A stretch of 64,000 nt of DNA from Clostridia bacterium (GCA_017621735.1 JAGASM010000035.1:1-64000); one strand, 5' to 3'. Shown: positions 35,748 through 45,288, counted from the first letter of the stretch. The notes: generated from the sequence alone by a model not told the origin. A program made the numbers and translations.

Positions 35748-36113
35748 TTATTTTGCAGGGACGATCTCAATCCAGTATCCGTCCGGATCGGTAATAAAAT
35801 AAATGCCCATGGAAGGGTTTTCAAAGGCAATGCACCCCATTTTTTCGTGTTTTTCGTGCAACGCCTCGTAATCGTCTACGTGAAAGGCGAGGTGGAATTC
35901 TTCGTCGCCGAGGTTGTACGGTTGCGTTCTGTCTTTCAGCCACGTAAGTTCCATGCGGAAGGAGGTAACGCCGTCCGTTAAAAATACAAGACGGAAACTG
36001 CCGTCTTCGGCAACCTTTTCACTTTGGACTGTCAAGCCGAGCGCTTCATTGTAAAAGCGGATGCTCCGCTCCAAATTGAGTACGTTGACGTTATAATGGT
36101 TAAACGTTATCAT
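35748..36113 (-). CDS. Glyoxalase I-like VOC-fold protein
   Basis: A 121-residue member of the vicinal-oxygen-chelate family, nearest lactoylglutathione lyase. Metal-binding candidates in family order: His6 (NHYNV), Glu in FRMELTW, His in FHLAFHV and Glu in YWIEIVP. ITDPDGYWIEIV is the classic last block. It may detoxify methylglyoxal, though many VOC proteins do other jobs. A GAGG site precedes the start. It faces the ura operon across a 140-bp gap. Confidence 0.85.
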   Translation of the reverse strand: MITFNHYNVNVLNLERSIRFYNEALGLTVQSEKVAEDGSFRLVFLTDGVTSFRMELTWLKDRTQPYNLGDEEFHLAFHVDDYEALHEKHEKMGCIAFENPSMGIYFITDPDGYWIEIVPAK

Positions 36114-36140
36114 AAAAAACCTCGCAAATCATTTTGATTT

Positions 36141-36169
36141 ATTGTAACGGAATTACAGCGCGTTGTCAA
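36141..36169 (-). promoter_or_regulatory. Promoter of the VOC-fold gene
   Basis: Minus strand: TTGACA (36164-36169), 17 bp, TACAAT (36141-36146). Confidence 0.82.
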
Positions 36170-36213
36170 GATAAAAATTTTGCAAAAACGGCATAAGAAT
36201 TTTCAAAAGGGGA

Positions 36214-36242
36214 TTGAAATTTGTCGTGTAATGTGATATAAT
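36214..36242 (+). promoter_or_regulatory. Promoter of the uracil uptake operon
   Basis: TTGAAA (36214-36219), 17 bp, TATAAT (36237-36242); transcription should start near 36249, five bases before the leader ATG. Confidence 0.85.
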
Positions 36243-36253
36243 GACAAAAACGT

Positions 36254-36334
36254 ATGGGGCGGAGGGCGCTTCCGCTTTTGCGGAAGTATTTTTTTTGCAA
36301 TCAGCGGGCAACCGTTGAAATAAATTACAAGTGA
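36254..36334 (+). CDS. Leader peptide of the uraA-upp operon
   Basis: A 26-codon ORF (ATG 36254, TGA 36332-36334) that spans the attenuator hairpin and includes a Tyr-Phe-Phe run encoded by its T8 tract. Its stop lies 12 bases before the permease ATG and overlaps a possible GTG start at 36331. The arrangement resembles the pyrBI leader of enterobacteria, where a ribosome close behind the polymerase prevents termination. Translation is inferred; no ribosome site is present, so it would be leaderless. Confidence 0.5.
   Translation: MGRRALPLLRKYFFCNQRATVEINYK
36269..36296 (+). terminator. Attenuator hairpin in the uraA leader
   Basis: CTTCCGC / GCGGAAG with TTTT loop followed by TATTTTTTTT; an intrinsic terminator between promoter and permease. 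Confidence 0.85.
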
Positions 36335-36345
36335 GAAGTTGTATT

Positions 36346-37785
36346 ATGCAGATGATTTACGGCGTAAACGACAAACCAAAGTTCGGACAACTCGTGTTGT
36401 TCGCAATCCAGCAGTTGTTGGCAATTATCACGGCGACGATCGTCGTTCCCGTCATTGTCAACGGTGCTGCGGCAAAACAGGGCATCGAGATGTATCTCGA
36501 TCCTGCGGCGGCGCTCTTCGGCGCAGGGCTCGGTACCATTGTGTACTTGCTCTTCACTCGTGGAAAGAGTCCCGTATTCCTTGGCAGTTCCTTTGCCTTC
36601 CTCAACTCCATGACGGCGGCGGTTGCATGCGGTTATTGGGGGATTATTATGGGTACGGTCGTAGCGGGGCTTGTTTACGTCGTGATCGCGCTCATTATCA
36701 TGTTTGTAGGTTCTGGATGGGTTAACAAACTCCTTCCTCCCGTTATCATCGGCCCCACGGTTGCGTTGATCGGGCTTTCCCTCGCGGGGAATGCAGTCGG
36801 CGACGTCATGAAGGCGTCTACCGATGCGGGCGGCTCTTACAATCTCATCGCGATTCTTTGCGGAATTTTCACCTTTGCGGTCGTCGTTTTCTGCTCTGTA
36901 AAGGGGACGAAGTGCATGAAACTTATTCCGTTTATCATCGGAATTCTCGCAGGCTACGCGCTCGCTTCCATCTTTACGGGAATCGGGTTTGCGGCAAACG
37001 TCGATTATTTGAAGATCGTCAACTATCAAGCGCTTGTCGATAATTTCACAAACGTTCAATTTACAAGTTTCCTCGATTATCCTCAATTTACATTCTTGCA
37101 TGAATGGGATATCACGGGCGCGGAATTCGTTTCCGTTCTCGTTGCGTATGCTCCCGTTGCGTTCGTCGTTCTTGCCGAACACATTGCGGACCACAAAAAC
37201 ATCAGTTCGATCATTGAAAAAGACCTCATTACCGATCCCGGCTTGCACCGCACGTTGCTCGGCGACGGCGTAGGAAGTATCGTCGGCGGTTTCTTCGGCG
37301 GCGCTCCCAACACGACGTACGGCGAATCGGTCGGTTGCGTTGCAATTACGCGGAATGCTTCCGTCGTTACCATTTTTGCGGCGGCTTGCCTTGCGATCAT
37401 CGTATCCTTCCTCAGCCCCGTCGTAGCGTTTATCAACACCATTCCTTCCTGTGTTATGGGCGGTGTTTGCTTGGCGCTTTACGGATTTATCGCGGTCAGC
37501 GGTTTGAAGATGTTGCAACCTGTCGATTTGAACGACAACCGCAACCTTTTCGTCGTCAGCGCAATCCTCATTTCGGGGATCGGCGGCCTTGTCCTTAACT
37601 TTGGTCCCGTTCAAATCACCTCGATTGCGACGGCGCTTGTTCTCGGTATCTTGACGAATCTTCTCTTAAAGCCTTGGAAAAAGACGGAAAAGGCGGAAGA
37701 GGCGGAAGAGGCGGTGGAAGAAACGCCCGCAGAAGCGGCGGCGCCTCAACAAGAAGAAGTAGAAGAGGGGGAGAAGGATGAATAA
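36346..37785 (+). CDS. uraA: Uracil permease (UraA, NCS2 family)
   Basis: A 479-residue NCS2 nucleobase:cation symporter for uracil with about 14 membrane segments. The N-terminus [19 protein letters not shown] matches uracil permeases, and [14 protein letters not shown] is the family's QN/NTxxxE substrate region. The C-terminus carries an odd 40-residue acidic/alanine tail ([16 protein letters not shown]). The start at 36346 follows GAGAAG by 7 bases; GTG 36331 and ATG 36352 are alternatives. It overlaps upp by 8 bp. Confidence 0.93.
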   Translation: MQMIYGVNDKPKFGQLVLFAIQQLLAIITATIVVPVIVNGAAAKQGIEMYLDPAAALFGAGLGTIVYLLFTRGKSPVFLGSSFAFLNSMTAAVACGYWGIIMGTVVAGLVYVVIALIIMFVGSGWVNKLLPPVIIGPTVALIGLSLAGNAVGDVMKASTDAGGSYNLIAILCGIFTFAVVVFCSVKGTKCMKLIPFIIGILAGYALASIFTGIGFAANVDYLKIVNYQALVDNFTNVQFTSFLDYPQFTFLHEWDITGAEFVSVLVAYAPVAFVVLAEHIADHKNISSIIEKDLITDPGLHRTLLGDGVGSIVGGFFGGAPNTTYGESVGCVAITRNASVVTIFAAACLAIIVSFLSPVVAFINTIPSCVMGGVCLALYGFIAVSGLKMLQPVDLNDNRNLFVVSAILISGIGGLVLNFGPVQITSIATALVLGILTNLLLKPWKKTEKAEEAEEAVEETPAEAAAPQQEEVEEGEKDE

Positions 37786-38416
37786 GTATCAAAACGTCTT
37801 TATCTTCGATCACCCGCTCATTCGTCATAAGGTTTCCATTTTGCGCGACGTCAAAACGGGAATGAAAGAATTTAGAGAACTCATCGAAGAGATTACGACG
37901 CTCATGGCGTACGAAAGTATGCGCGACGTCGAAATGATTCCCGTTCAAGTGGAAACGCCGCTTGAAACGACCGTGCAGTACCGTATTCCCGAACAAAGCG
38001 TTGTCATTGTGCCCATTCTCCGCGCGGGACTCGGCATGGTAAACGGCATTCATACCCTGTTCCCGACGGCAAGAGTTGGGCATATCGGAATGTATCGCGA
38101 CGAAGAAACGTTCCAACCGAAGGAATACTACTGTAAGTTGCCCGACGGGATTGCGGAAAAGACGGTGTTCCTCGTCGATCCGATGCTTGCGACGGGCGGA
38201 TCGGCTTGCGACGCGCTCAACGCACTCAAAAAGAGAGGGTGCAAAAAGATTAAATTTATGGCGATCATCGGTGCACCCGAAGGGGTGGAAAAGGTTGCCA
38301 AAGAGCATCCGGACGTTCCCATCTACGTTTCGACGCTCGACCGCGGACTCAACGAAAACGCCTATATTCTCCCCGGTCTTGGGGATGCTGGCGACCGCTT
38401 GTTCGGCACAAAGTAA
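37778..38416 (+). CDS. upp: Uracil phosphoribosyltransferase
   Basis: A 212-residue type I PRTase that makes UMP from uracil and PRPP. The PRPP loop is [12 protein letters not shown] (about residues 128-139), and the uracil-binding C-terminal stretch reads [28 protein letters not shown] is also conserved. It starts within the end of uraA, so import and capture of uracil are translated together. Confidence 0.96.
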   Translation: MNKYQNVFIFDHPLIRHKVSILRDVKTGMKEFRELIEEITTLMAYESMRDVEMIPVQVETPLETTVQYRIPEQSVVIVPILRAGLGMVNGIHTLFPTARVGHIGMYRDEETFQPKEYYCKLPDGIAEKTVFLVDPMLATGGSACDALNALKKRGCKKIKFMAIIGAPEGVEKVAKEHPDVPIYVSTLDRGLNENAYILPGLGDAGDRLFGTK

Positions 38417-38426
38417 ACAAAACAAA

Positions 38427-38453
38427 GAAAGCACGGCAGTTTGCCGTGCTTTC
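38427..38453. terminator. Bidirectional intrinsic terminator
   Basis: GAAAGCACGGCA / TGCCGTGCTTTC with a GTT loop, between convergent upp and aroA. Confidence 0.9.
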
Positions 38454-39728
38454 TCATTTGGTCAATTTGTCAAGAATTTCAAAATACGTATCAAAAGTTT
38501 TGCGACAACATTCGGGGTTTTCAATGACGACGTTTCCCGTTTTTAATCCGATGAGGGCAAACGCCATTGCAACGCGGTGGTCGTCGAACGTGCGTACCGT
38601 TCCGCCCTGAATTTGTGCGGGCGTGATAAAGACGTCGTTTCCGTTTGACGTTGTAGGAATACCGAGCGCGTTCAAGTTTTCGCAAATGGCGTTGATGCGG
38701 TCGCATTCTTGTAGGCGAATGTGTCCGACGTTCAAAATTACGGTAGGGCTGGTTGCAAACGGCGCAATCGCGGAAAGGGTAAGCGCTTGGTCGGAAAAAT
38801 CGCGCATGTCGACGTTGAATCCGCTAAAAGACGAAACGCCGCTTCCGTCGGCGAGAAGTCCTTTTTCCGTATCGGTAAAGCGGACGCCCTTTTCTTCCAA
38901 AATAGAAAGAAATTTTTTATCGCCTTGCATACATGTAGAGCGCACGCCGTGTACGCGAACTTTTGTGCGAAACAAAAGAGAGAGGGCGTAAAAATAACAA
39001 GCGCCGGAAAGGTCTGGCTCAATGGATACTTCGTTCGGTGCGCCTTGTGCGGGGAAAACGGTTACGTCGTTTCCGTTTCTTGCGTAGGGGACGTGGAACG
39101 CATCGAGCATATCGAGGGTGATTTGTACGTAACTTCCCCTCGTACGCGCACCCGTCAACGTCAACGTGAAGGGGGAAGAGAGCGCGCTTGCGGAAAGCAA
39201 GATCGCACTCGCGTACTGCGAACTTTTTTCCGTATCGACGGCGGCGCTTTTTGCCGTGATTCCCGTTGAGGTTAAGCGGAAGGGGAATTTTCCTTCTTCT
39301 TGCAAATATTCGACGCAAACGCCGAGTGTTTGCAAAAGGTCGAGCAGTTCTTTCATCGGGCGCTTGCGCATTTGTTCGGAACTGTCGAGCGTGTAATCTC
39401 CTCCGCAAAATGCGAGCGCAACGGTTAAAAAGCGCGCCGCAGTCCCTGCGCTTTCTACGTTCAAACGGGCGGTCTTATTTGGAATATCTCCTCCGCATCC
39501 GTGCACGGTAACGCCTTCGCCGTCCTGTTCCGTTTGAATGCCGAGCGCATTCAAACAACGCAAAAACGCACGCGTATCCGCGCTAAACGCCCCGCATTCG
39601 AGGCGAACGACTCCCTGCGAAAGCGCGGCAAGGAGCATGGCGCGGTTTAAGATGCTCTTTGAGGCGGGGACGCGGACGTCGATAATTTGATTAGAAGGCG
39701 TAAGCCGTTTTACTGCATAAACGTTCAT
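38454..39728 (-). CDS. aroA: 3-phosphoshikimate 1-carboxyvinyltransferase (EPSP synthase)
   Basis: A 424-residue shikimate-pathway enzyme joining shikimate 3-phosphate and phosphoenolpyruvate. N-terminal PASKSILNRAMLLAAL carries the PEP/S3P-binding Lys-Ser; NVESAGTAARFLTVAL, MRKRPMKELLDLL and DHRVAMAFALIGL are all family signatures. ATG 39728 lies seven bases after a TATACT box with TTGACT upstream and no ribosome site, so leaderless translation is predicted. An upstream in-frame extension crosses the promoter and is not credible. Confidence 0.95.
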   Translation of the reverse strand: MNVYAVKRLTPSNQIIDVRVPASKSILNRAMLLAALSQGVVRLECGAFSADTRAFLRCLNALGIQTEQDGEGVTVHGCGGDIPNKTARLNVESAGTAARFLTVALAFCGGDYTLDSSEQMRKRPMKELLDLLQTLGVCVEYLQEEGKFPFRLTSTGITAKSAAVDTEKSSQYASAILLSASALSSPFTLTLTGARTRGSYVQITLDMLDAFHVPYARNGNDVTVFPAQGAPNEVSIEPDLSGACYFYALSLLFRTKVRVHGVRSTCMQGDKKFLSILEEKGVRFTDTEKGLLADGSGVSSFSGFNVDMRDFSDQALTLSAIAPFATSPTVILNVGHIRLQECDRINAICENLNALGIPTTSNGNDVFITPAQIQGGTVRTFDDHRVAMAFALIGLKTGNVVIENPECCRKTFDTYFEILDKLTK

Positions 39729-39735
39729 ACGAAAC

Positions 39736-39763
39736 AGTATATCAAAACGGGAGAAAAAGTCAA
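39736..39763 (-). promoter_or_regulatory. aroA promoter, predicted leaderless
   Basis: Minus strand: TTGACT (39758-39763), 16 bp, TATACT (39736-39741), seven bases, ATG 39728. Confidence 0.78.
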
Positions 39764-39802
39764 GAAAAATTTCTTTCTCGCGTAAAACAGGGGGATATTT
39801 TC

Positions 39803-39831
39803 TTGAAAACGGACATGAAACATGGTATAAT
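39803..39831 (+). promoter_or_regulatory. Promoter of the metallopeptidase/metF/metH operon
   Basis: TTGAAA (39803-39808), 17 bp, TATAAT (39826-39831); a leadered transcript with GGAGAGAGGGA before GTG 39858. Confidence 0.82.
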
Positions 39832-39857
39832 TTATAAAACGGAGAGAGGGAAATACC

Positions 39858-40538
39858 GTGGAATTGCCGAATGAACGTTCCGTTCTTCGAACGGAAACAA
39901 TCGAAAGAGAGTACCGTATCGTGCGGAGTAAGCGCAAGACGGTATCTTTGTCCGTGGAGCGGAGCGGGGAAATTCTCGTTCGGGCGCCTGCGCACCTTTC
40001 GAGCGGGGATGTCGCACGGTTTGTTCTTCGACATACCGATTGGTTGGCGAAAAAACTTCGCGAACGGGAGAACGTTTCCACCCTTGCCCTTACAGACGGG
40101 GGAACGGTCCGTCTTTTTGGAGAGGAATACCATCTTTCTACGGGAAAAACGCGGGCGGAGAAGGGGATTTTATACCTCCCAAGCGAAGGACGGGAGCAAG
40201 CGATGGTTCGCTTTTTGAAGAGGTTGACCGCGCGAAAGATGGGAGAGATCACGCATATCGTTGCGGCTGCGTACGGGTTTTCGTACGAGAGCGTACGCGC
40301 CTCTATCGCGCGCACGCGATGGGGATCGTGCAATCGGAAAGGGAGAATTGCTTACACTTTTCGCATTTCGTTTCTTCCGCTCGAACTTGCCGAATACGTC
40401 GCGGTGCACGAATTGTGCCACACCGTCGTATTTCACCACGGCGCGGAGTTTTGGGCGCTTGTTTCGGCGATCTTGCCCGACTGGAAATCCCGTCGCAAGC
40501 GGTTGAAAGAAAACGGCGCATGGATGAATGTGTTATAA
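39858..40538 (+). CDS. YgjP-like zinc metallopeptidase domain protein
   Basis: A 226-residue protein of the YgjP/DUF45 metallopeptidase family. The zinc motif is VHELCHTVVFHHGAEFW (HExxH plus a later His and Glu), near residues 178-194, preceded by TRWGSCNRKGRIAY, the other family mark. Substrates are unknown; some relatives act on damaged proteins. GTG start after GAGAGAGGGA. It is the first gene of a run leading into metF and metH. Confidence 0.87.
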   Translation: MELPNERSVLRTETIEREYRIVRSKRKTVSLSVERSGEILVRAPAHLSSGDVARFVLRHTDWLAKKLRERENVSTLALTDGGTVRLFGEEYHLSTGKTRAEKGILYLPSEGREQAMVRFLKRLTARKMGEITHIVAAAYGFSYESVRASIARTRWGSCNRKGRIAYTFRISFLPLELAEYVAVHELCHTVVFHHGAEFWALVSAILPDWKSRRKRLKENGAWMNVL

Positions 40539-40547
40539 GAGGATATC

Positions 40548-41411
40548 ATGAAAATTTCGGAAATTTTGAAACAGGGAAAACCAACGCTTTCGTTTGAGGT
40601 GTTTCCGCCCAAAACGCAAGACGCGTATTCTTCCGTCGAGCACGCGGTAGAGGAAATTTGTGCTCTTTCGCCCGATTTTATGTCCGTAACGTTCGGCGCG
40701 GCGGGTACGACGAGCGAATATTCTCTTTCCATTGCGAAAGACGTCTTACAAAAGGGAGTAACGCCCCTTGCGCACCTTACGTGCGTCAATTCTTCCGAAG
40801 AAAAGATCGACGGACTTTTGCGCGGAATGAAGGAAAACGGAATTGAAAATATCATGGCGCTCCGCGGAGATATTCCGAGCGAGGGGGAACGTGTTCCGCG
40901 CGCGTTTTTGCATGCCTCCGACCTTGTGCGTAAAATCAAGCAAACGGGAGATTTTTGTGTAGGAGGAGCGTGTTATCCCGAGGGACACGTCGAATGCGCA
41001 TCCCGCGCCGAAGATATTGCAAATCTTAAAATTAAGGTGGAGGCGGGCGTTGATTTTTTGACGACGCAAATGTTTTTCGACAATCACGTCCTGTATAATT
41101 TTTTGTATCAAATCCGCGAGGCGGGGATTACCGTTCCCGTCGTGGCGGGAATTATGCCCGTTACCAACGCAAAGCAAATTGCGCGCATTTGCAGTCTTTC
41201 CGGAACGTATCTTCCCGAGCGGTTTAAGCGAATTGTCGATCGGTTTGGCGATCGACTGGAGGCAATGGCGCAGGCGGGAATCGTGTATGCGGCGGAACAA
41301 ATTATCGACCTTTACGCGAACGGCGTCAACGCCGTGCACGTCTATTCGATGAATAAGCCGTACATCGCTGCCGCGTTGCAGACGGCACTCGGAGCGATTA
41401 TCGGAAAATGA
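40548..41411 (+). CDS. metF: Methylenetetrahydrofolate reductase
   Basis: A 287-residue TIM-barrel flavoprotein reducing 5,10-methylene-THF to 5-methyl-THF, the methyl donor for MetH. Signatures: LSFEVFPPKT at the N-terminus (catalytic Glu), MSVTFGAAGTT, NIMALRGDIP, GGACYPEGH and FLTTQMFFDN. Length matches the family. ATGA overlap with the next gene (41408-41411) places it firmly in the methionine module. Confidence 0.95.
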   Translation: MKISEILKQGKPTLSFEVFPPKTQDAYSSVEHAVEEICALSPDFMSVTFGAAGTTSEYSLSIAKDVLQKGVTPLAHLTCVNSSEEKIDGLLRGMKENGIENIMALRGDIPSEGERVPRAFLHASDLVRKIKQTGDFCVGGACYPEGHVECASRAEDIANLKIKVEAGVDFLTTQMFFDNHVLYNFLYQIREAGITVPVVAGIMPVTNAKQIARICSLSGTYLPERFKRIVDRFGDRLEAMAQAGIVYAAEQIIDLYANGVNAVHVYSMNKPYIAAALQTALGAIIGK

Positions 41412-42052
41412 GCGTGATAAAGCGGTTTGAAAAACTTGATTTTTGCGAGCGGGAAGCGCTGCGCTATTTGCGGTTTGGACAGTCGGAGGCGGACGAACGG
41501 ACGCACTCCGCACTGGAAGAAGTAAAAAAAGAGGCGGAAGCCGTTCTTGCCCCGTCCGTATGTTACTTGCAGGCGGACGTTTGCGGAAATTGCGTCGGCG
41601 GAATTTTCGTCGGCGAGAAGAGTGCGGGGCGGTTTTTGAGCGGATGCCGCCGTGCCGTCGTGTTCGCCGCAACGCTTGGAATCGGAATAGACCGACTGCT
41701 ATCCAAATACGGACAAACGGACGCGTTCAAATGCGCGCTGTTGCAAGCGGTGGGCGCGGCGTATGCGGAAAGTCTTTGCGATGCGTTTTGCTCGTTCTTG
41801 CAAGAAAATCGGAAAGAAGCGCTGGGCGATCGGTTTTCTCCCGGGTACGGGGATTTTCCTTTACAGGCGCAACGGGAAATTTTTGCATTGCTCTCACCGG
41901 AAAGGGCAATCGGACTTACGCTCAACGAATCCCTTTTGATGTCGCCGAGTAAATCGGTTACGGCAATCGTCGGTTGGGGAGCGCCGAAAACGGAAAAAGG
42001 GTGTGCGTCTTGTCAAATGCAAGACTGCGATTACCGCAAGGATATAAAGTGA
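41408..42052 (+). CDS. Stand-alone MetH activation (reactivation) domain protein
   Basis: A 214-residue protein equal to the C-terminal AdoMet-binding activation domain of cobalamin-dependent methionine synthase, which remethylates oxidised cob(II)alamin. Marks are DRFSPGYGDFPL (about 137-148), the LTLNESLLMSPSKSVTAIVGW block and a C-terminal CASCQMQDC. It lies between metF and a MetH that lacks this domain, with ATGA and TGATG overlaps on both sides, so MetH function is split over two chains. Confidence 0.87.
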   Translation: MSVIKRFEKLDFCEREALRYLRFGQSEADERTHSALEEVKKEAEAVLAPSVCYLQADVCGNCVGGIFVGEKSAGRFLSGCRRAVVFAATLGIGIDRLLSKYGQTDAFKCALLQAVGAAYAESLCDAFCSFLQENRKEALGDRFSPGYGDFPLQAQREIFALLSPERAIGLTLNESLLMSPSKSVTAIVGWGAPKTEKGCASCQMQDCDYRKDIK

Positions 42053-44436
42053 TGAAAGATATTTTAACAGCAATCAAACGAAATCCGTTCGTTTTAGACG
42101 GGGGAATGGGGACGCTCTTGCAGGGGCGGGGGCTTTCCGCGGGCGAAAAGCCCGAACGGTGGAACGTTTCGCATTTCGAAGTCATCGAACAAATTCATTT
42201 GGAATATCTCCAAGCGGGTGCGGATGCCGTTACGACGAATACGTTTGGCGCAAACGCTCTTCACTACGGGGAGGAAGAACTTATTTCCGTCGTCGAAGCG
42301 GGGCTTGCGTGCGCCGAGCGCGCGGTAAAGCGTGCGGGAAAGGGGTACGTTCTCTTTGACGTAGGACCGTGCGGACGGCTCTTAAAGCCGTACGGCGACC
42401 TTGATTTTGAAGACGCCGTTCAACTCTTTCAAAAGACGTTATCCCTCGTCGGAAACCGCGCGGATGCAATTTTAATCGAAACGATGAACGATTGCTACGA
42501 AACGAAGGCGGCGGTGCTTGCGGCAAAGGAATGCAGCGATCTTCCCATTTTTGTTACCAACGTATACGGCGCGGACGGAAAACTCGTTACGGGTGCGGAT
42601 ATTCCCACCATGGTCGCCATGCTCGAAGGACTTGGCGTGCAAGCAATCGGAATGAACTGTTCGCTCGGTTCCAAGCAAATGGCGGAATTGACGGGGGAAT
42701 TTTATGCGCGTGCTTCCCTTCCCGTTATTGTTCAGCCAAACGCGGGACTTCCCCGCGAAGAGGACGGAAAAACCCTTTTTGAAGAGGGCGAAGAGGAATT
42801 TGCAAAAAACGTTCGGCGTATGGTAGAAGAGGGCGCACGCATCGTCGGCGGATGTTGCGGAACGACGCCTAACTTTATCCGCCGTGTCAAAAATACGATA
42901 AACGGCGTTGCTCCACTTCCCGTTTGCAAACGGGAGATTTGCGCGGTTACCTCGTACACGCATGCCGTGGAATTTGGAAAAATACCCCTTCTCATCGGGG
43001 AACGGGTAAATCCGACGGGGAAAAAACGGTTAAAACAAGCGCTTGCGGAGGGGGATACGGAGTACGTCCTCAACGAGGCGCTTTCCCAAACGGAAAAGGG
43101 AGTTTCGCTTTTGGACGTCAACGTAGGCGTCCCCGGGCTTGACGAGAAAAAGTTGCTCACAAAGTATACGTGCGCCATTCAAAGCGTAACGGACGTTCCT
43201 TTACAGCTTGACAGTTCTTCCCCCTCCGCGCTCGAAGGGGCGATGCGCCGTTATAACGGAAAACCGATGGTCAATTCCGTTAACGGAAAACAGGAGTCGA
43301 TGGACGCCGTGTTTCCGCTTGTCAAAAAGTACGGGGGAGTCGTCGTTGCGCTGACGTTGGATGAAAGCGGGATTCCGCAAACGGCGGAAGGACGGCTCGC
43401 AATCGCCCGCCGTATTTTGAAAGAGGCAAAAAAATACGGCATAGAAAGGAAGGATATCCTTTTCGATCCGCTTGCAATGGCGGTGAGCGCCGATCCGAGT
43501 GCGCCGAGCGTAACGCTTGCGGCGTTAAAACTCATTCGGGAAAAACTTGGGGCAAACACCGTACTCGGGGTTTCTAACGTGTCCTTCGGGCTTCCCAACC
43601 GTGAGGTGATCACGGCGGGATTTTTTACGATGGCACTTACTTGCGGGCTTTCCGCAGCGATTATGAATCCCTTCTCCGTCGAAATGCAAAAGGCGTATTA
43701 TTCGTATCTCGCGCTTACGGGAAAGGATGAAAACTGCGAAAAGTACGTTTCGTTCGCTTCCCTCTACACGCCGTCCGCGGTGGCGGAAGGCGGAAGGAAA
43801 CAAGCGATCGAGGACGGTACGTTAAAGAGTGCGATCGCACAAGGAAGGGCGGAAAGCGCGTCCGTTCTTTGCGCGGAACTTCTTAAAACGCAATCGCCGA
43901 TTGCGATCATCGACGGGCATATCGTCCCCGCGCTCGACGAGGTGGGGAAAGGATTCGAGGAGAGGAGGGTATATCTTCCGCAACTGTTGATGAGTGCGGA
44001 CGCGGCGAAGGCTGCGTTTGAAAAAATCAAAGCGTATCTTGCGTCGACGGGTGCAAAAGAGGAAAAGCGCGGGACCGTCGTGCTTGCAACCGTCAAAGGG
44101 GACATTCACGATATCGGAAAGAATATCGTCAAAGCGCTTCTTGAAAATTACGCCTTCCGCGTCATTGATTTGGGGAAGGACGTCCCGCCCGAAAAGGTGC
44201 TTGAAAGTGCAAAAGAATACGGCGCGCAAGTGGTGGGGCTTTCCGCCCTTATGACGACGACCGTTCCTATGATGGAACAGACGATCGCGCTTTTGCACCA
44301 AGAATATCCTGCGTGCAAAGTGGTCGTCGGGGGTGCGGTTTTAACGGAAGAATACGCAAAAAAGATCGGGGCGGACGGGTACGGAAAGGACGCAATGGCT
44401 TCCGTTCGCTTTTGCGAGAACGTTTGTAAAGGATAG
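42052..44436 (+). CDS. metH: Cobalamin-dependent methionine synthase (without activation domain)
   Basis: A 794-residue enzyme transferring methyl from 5-methyl-THF to homocysteine. Order: homocysteine domain (about 1-290, zinc Cys in MNCSLG and GGCCGTTP near 266), pterin-binding domain (about 310-560, LIGERVNPTGKK), cobalamin cap and Rossmann domain (about 600-794, GDIHDIGKNIV near 683 with the cobalt-ligand His, then VGLSALMTTT and GGAVLTEEYA). The fourth, activating domain is absent and encoded upstream. Shorter than the E. coli enzyme by that domain. Confidence 0.95.
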   Translation: MKDILTAIKRNPFVLDGGMGTLLQGRGLSAGEKPERWNVSHFEVIEQIHLEYLQAGADAVTTNTFGANALHYGEEELISVVEAGLACAERAVKRAGKGYVLFDVGPCGRLLKPYGDLDFEDAVQLFQKTLSLVGNRADAILIETMNDCYETKAAVLAAKECSDLPIFVTNVYGADGKLVTGADIPTMVAMLEGLGVQAIGMNCSLGSKQMAELTGEFYARASLPVIVQPNAGLPREEDGKTLFEEGEEEFAKNVRRMVEEGARIVGGCCGTTPNFIRRVKNTINGVAPLPVCKREICAVTSYTHAVEFGKIPLLIGERVNPTGKKRLKQALAEGDTEYVLNEALSQTEKGVSLLDVNVGVPGLDEKKLLTKYTCAIQSVTDVPLQLDSSSPSALEGAMRRYNGKPMVNSVNGKQESMDAVFPLVKKYGGVVVALTLDESGIPQTAEGRLAIARRILKEAKKYGIERKDILFDPLAMAVSADPSAPSVTLAALKLIREKLGANTVLGVSNVSFGLPNREVITAGFFTMALTCGLSAAIMNPFSVEMQKAYYSYLALTGKDENCEKYVSFASLYTPSAVAEGGRKQAIEDGTLKSAIAQGRAESASVLCAELLKTQSPIAIIDGHIVPALDEVGKGFEERRVYLPQLLMSADAAKAAFEKIKAYLASTGAKEEKRGTVVLATVKGDIHDIGKNIVKALLENYAFRVIDLGKDVPPEKVLESAKEYGAQVVGLSALMTTTVPMMEQTIALLHQEYPACKVVVGGAVLTEEYAKKIGADGYGKDAMASVRFCENVCKG

Positions 44437-44443
44437 TTGATAG

Positions 44444-45277
44444 ATGAAAATCGTAGTAAGCGGGTTAGGAATTATCGGAGCGTCCGTTTGCGCTTCTTTG
44501 CGCGCGGCGGGGTATACGGTTTACGGAAAAAACAGAGGGCGCGACGCGCTTGAATATGCGCTTGAACACGGGTATATCGACGGGGAGGCGACCACTTACG
44601 AGGACGCGGACGTCGTCTTTTTGGCGCTTCCGCCCGATATTACCATGCGCGAGTTGGATACGGCGATCTTCCAAGACGGTGCAATCGTTGCGGATATTTG
44701 CGGAATAAAAGGGCTGATTGAAGACGTCGTCTATTCCAAGCCGCGTAATTACCGCTACGTGGGAACGCACCCGATGGCGGGAAAAGAAACGAGCGGGGTG
44801 CGCTCGGCAAGCGCCACCCTTTTCCGCGGTGCGAACCTCATTTTAACGAGGCATGAAAAGACGGATGAAAAAGCCTTTCAAACGGTAAAAGATCTTGCCG
44901 TGCAAATGGGGTTTGGATATCTTCTCGAATGCAGCGCAGCCGTTCACGATAAAAAAATCGCCATCACCTCTCAACTTGCGCATATCGTTGCGAACGCGTA
45001 CGCAAAGAGCGATGAAGCGCAGGATTGCGGAGGGTTCACCGGCGGAAGTTTTCAGGACATGACGCGGATCGCGGGGGTGGACGAGGCGATGTGGACGCAA
45101 CTTTATTTTTGCAATCGGGAAAATCTTCTTTTTGAGTTGGAAGGGCTCGTTGAACGGTTGGGAAAATATCGCGACGCGCTTGCGCAAAACGATGAAGGAA
45201 AAATGAAGGATCTTTTGCGGGAAGGGCGCATTTTGCATGAAACTTCCAAGAAAAAGAGGGAAAAAATATCCGATTAA
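44444..45277 (+). CDS. tyrA: Prephenate dehydrogenase
   Basis: A 277-residue NAD(P)-dependent enzyme of tyrosine synthesis. N-terminal Rossmann motif SGLGIIGASV, then VFLALPP, ADICGIKGLI, and the substrate motif GTHPMAGKETSGV with its conserved His; HDKKIAITSQLAHIVA gives the second conserved block. No ACT domain, so feedback by tyrosine must come otherwise. It follows metH by 7 bp. Confidence 0.92.
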   Translation: MKIVVSGLGIIGASVCASLRAAGYTVYGKNRGRDALEYALEHGYIDGEATTYEDADVVFLALPPDITMRELDTAIFQDGAIVADICGIKGLIEDVVYSKPRNYRYVGTHPMAGKETSGVRSASATLFRGANLILTRHEKTDEKAFQTVKDLAVQMGFGYLLECSAAVHDKKIAITSQLAHIVANAYAKSDEAQDCGGFTGGSFQDMTRIAGVDEAMWTQLYFCNRENLLFELEGLVERLGKYRDALAQNDEGKMKDLLREGRILHETSKKKREKISD

Positions 45278-45288
45278 CCCGATTTTCA

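Noticed and set aside
36325..37614. 429-codon minus-strand open frame opposite uraA
   Set aside because: Shadow of the permease; no start context and an Asp/Arg/Asn-rich composition unlike real proteins here.
39832..42052. Cobalamin riboswitch or S-box before metF/metH
   Set aside because: The leader before 39858 is short and no B12-box or SAM-box structure is seen; the genes are joined by overlaps.
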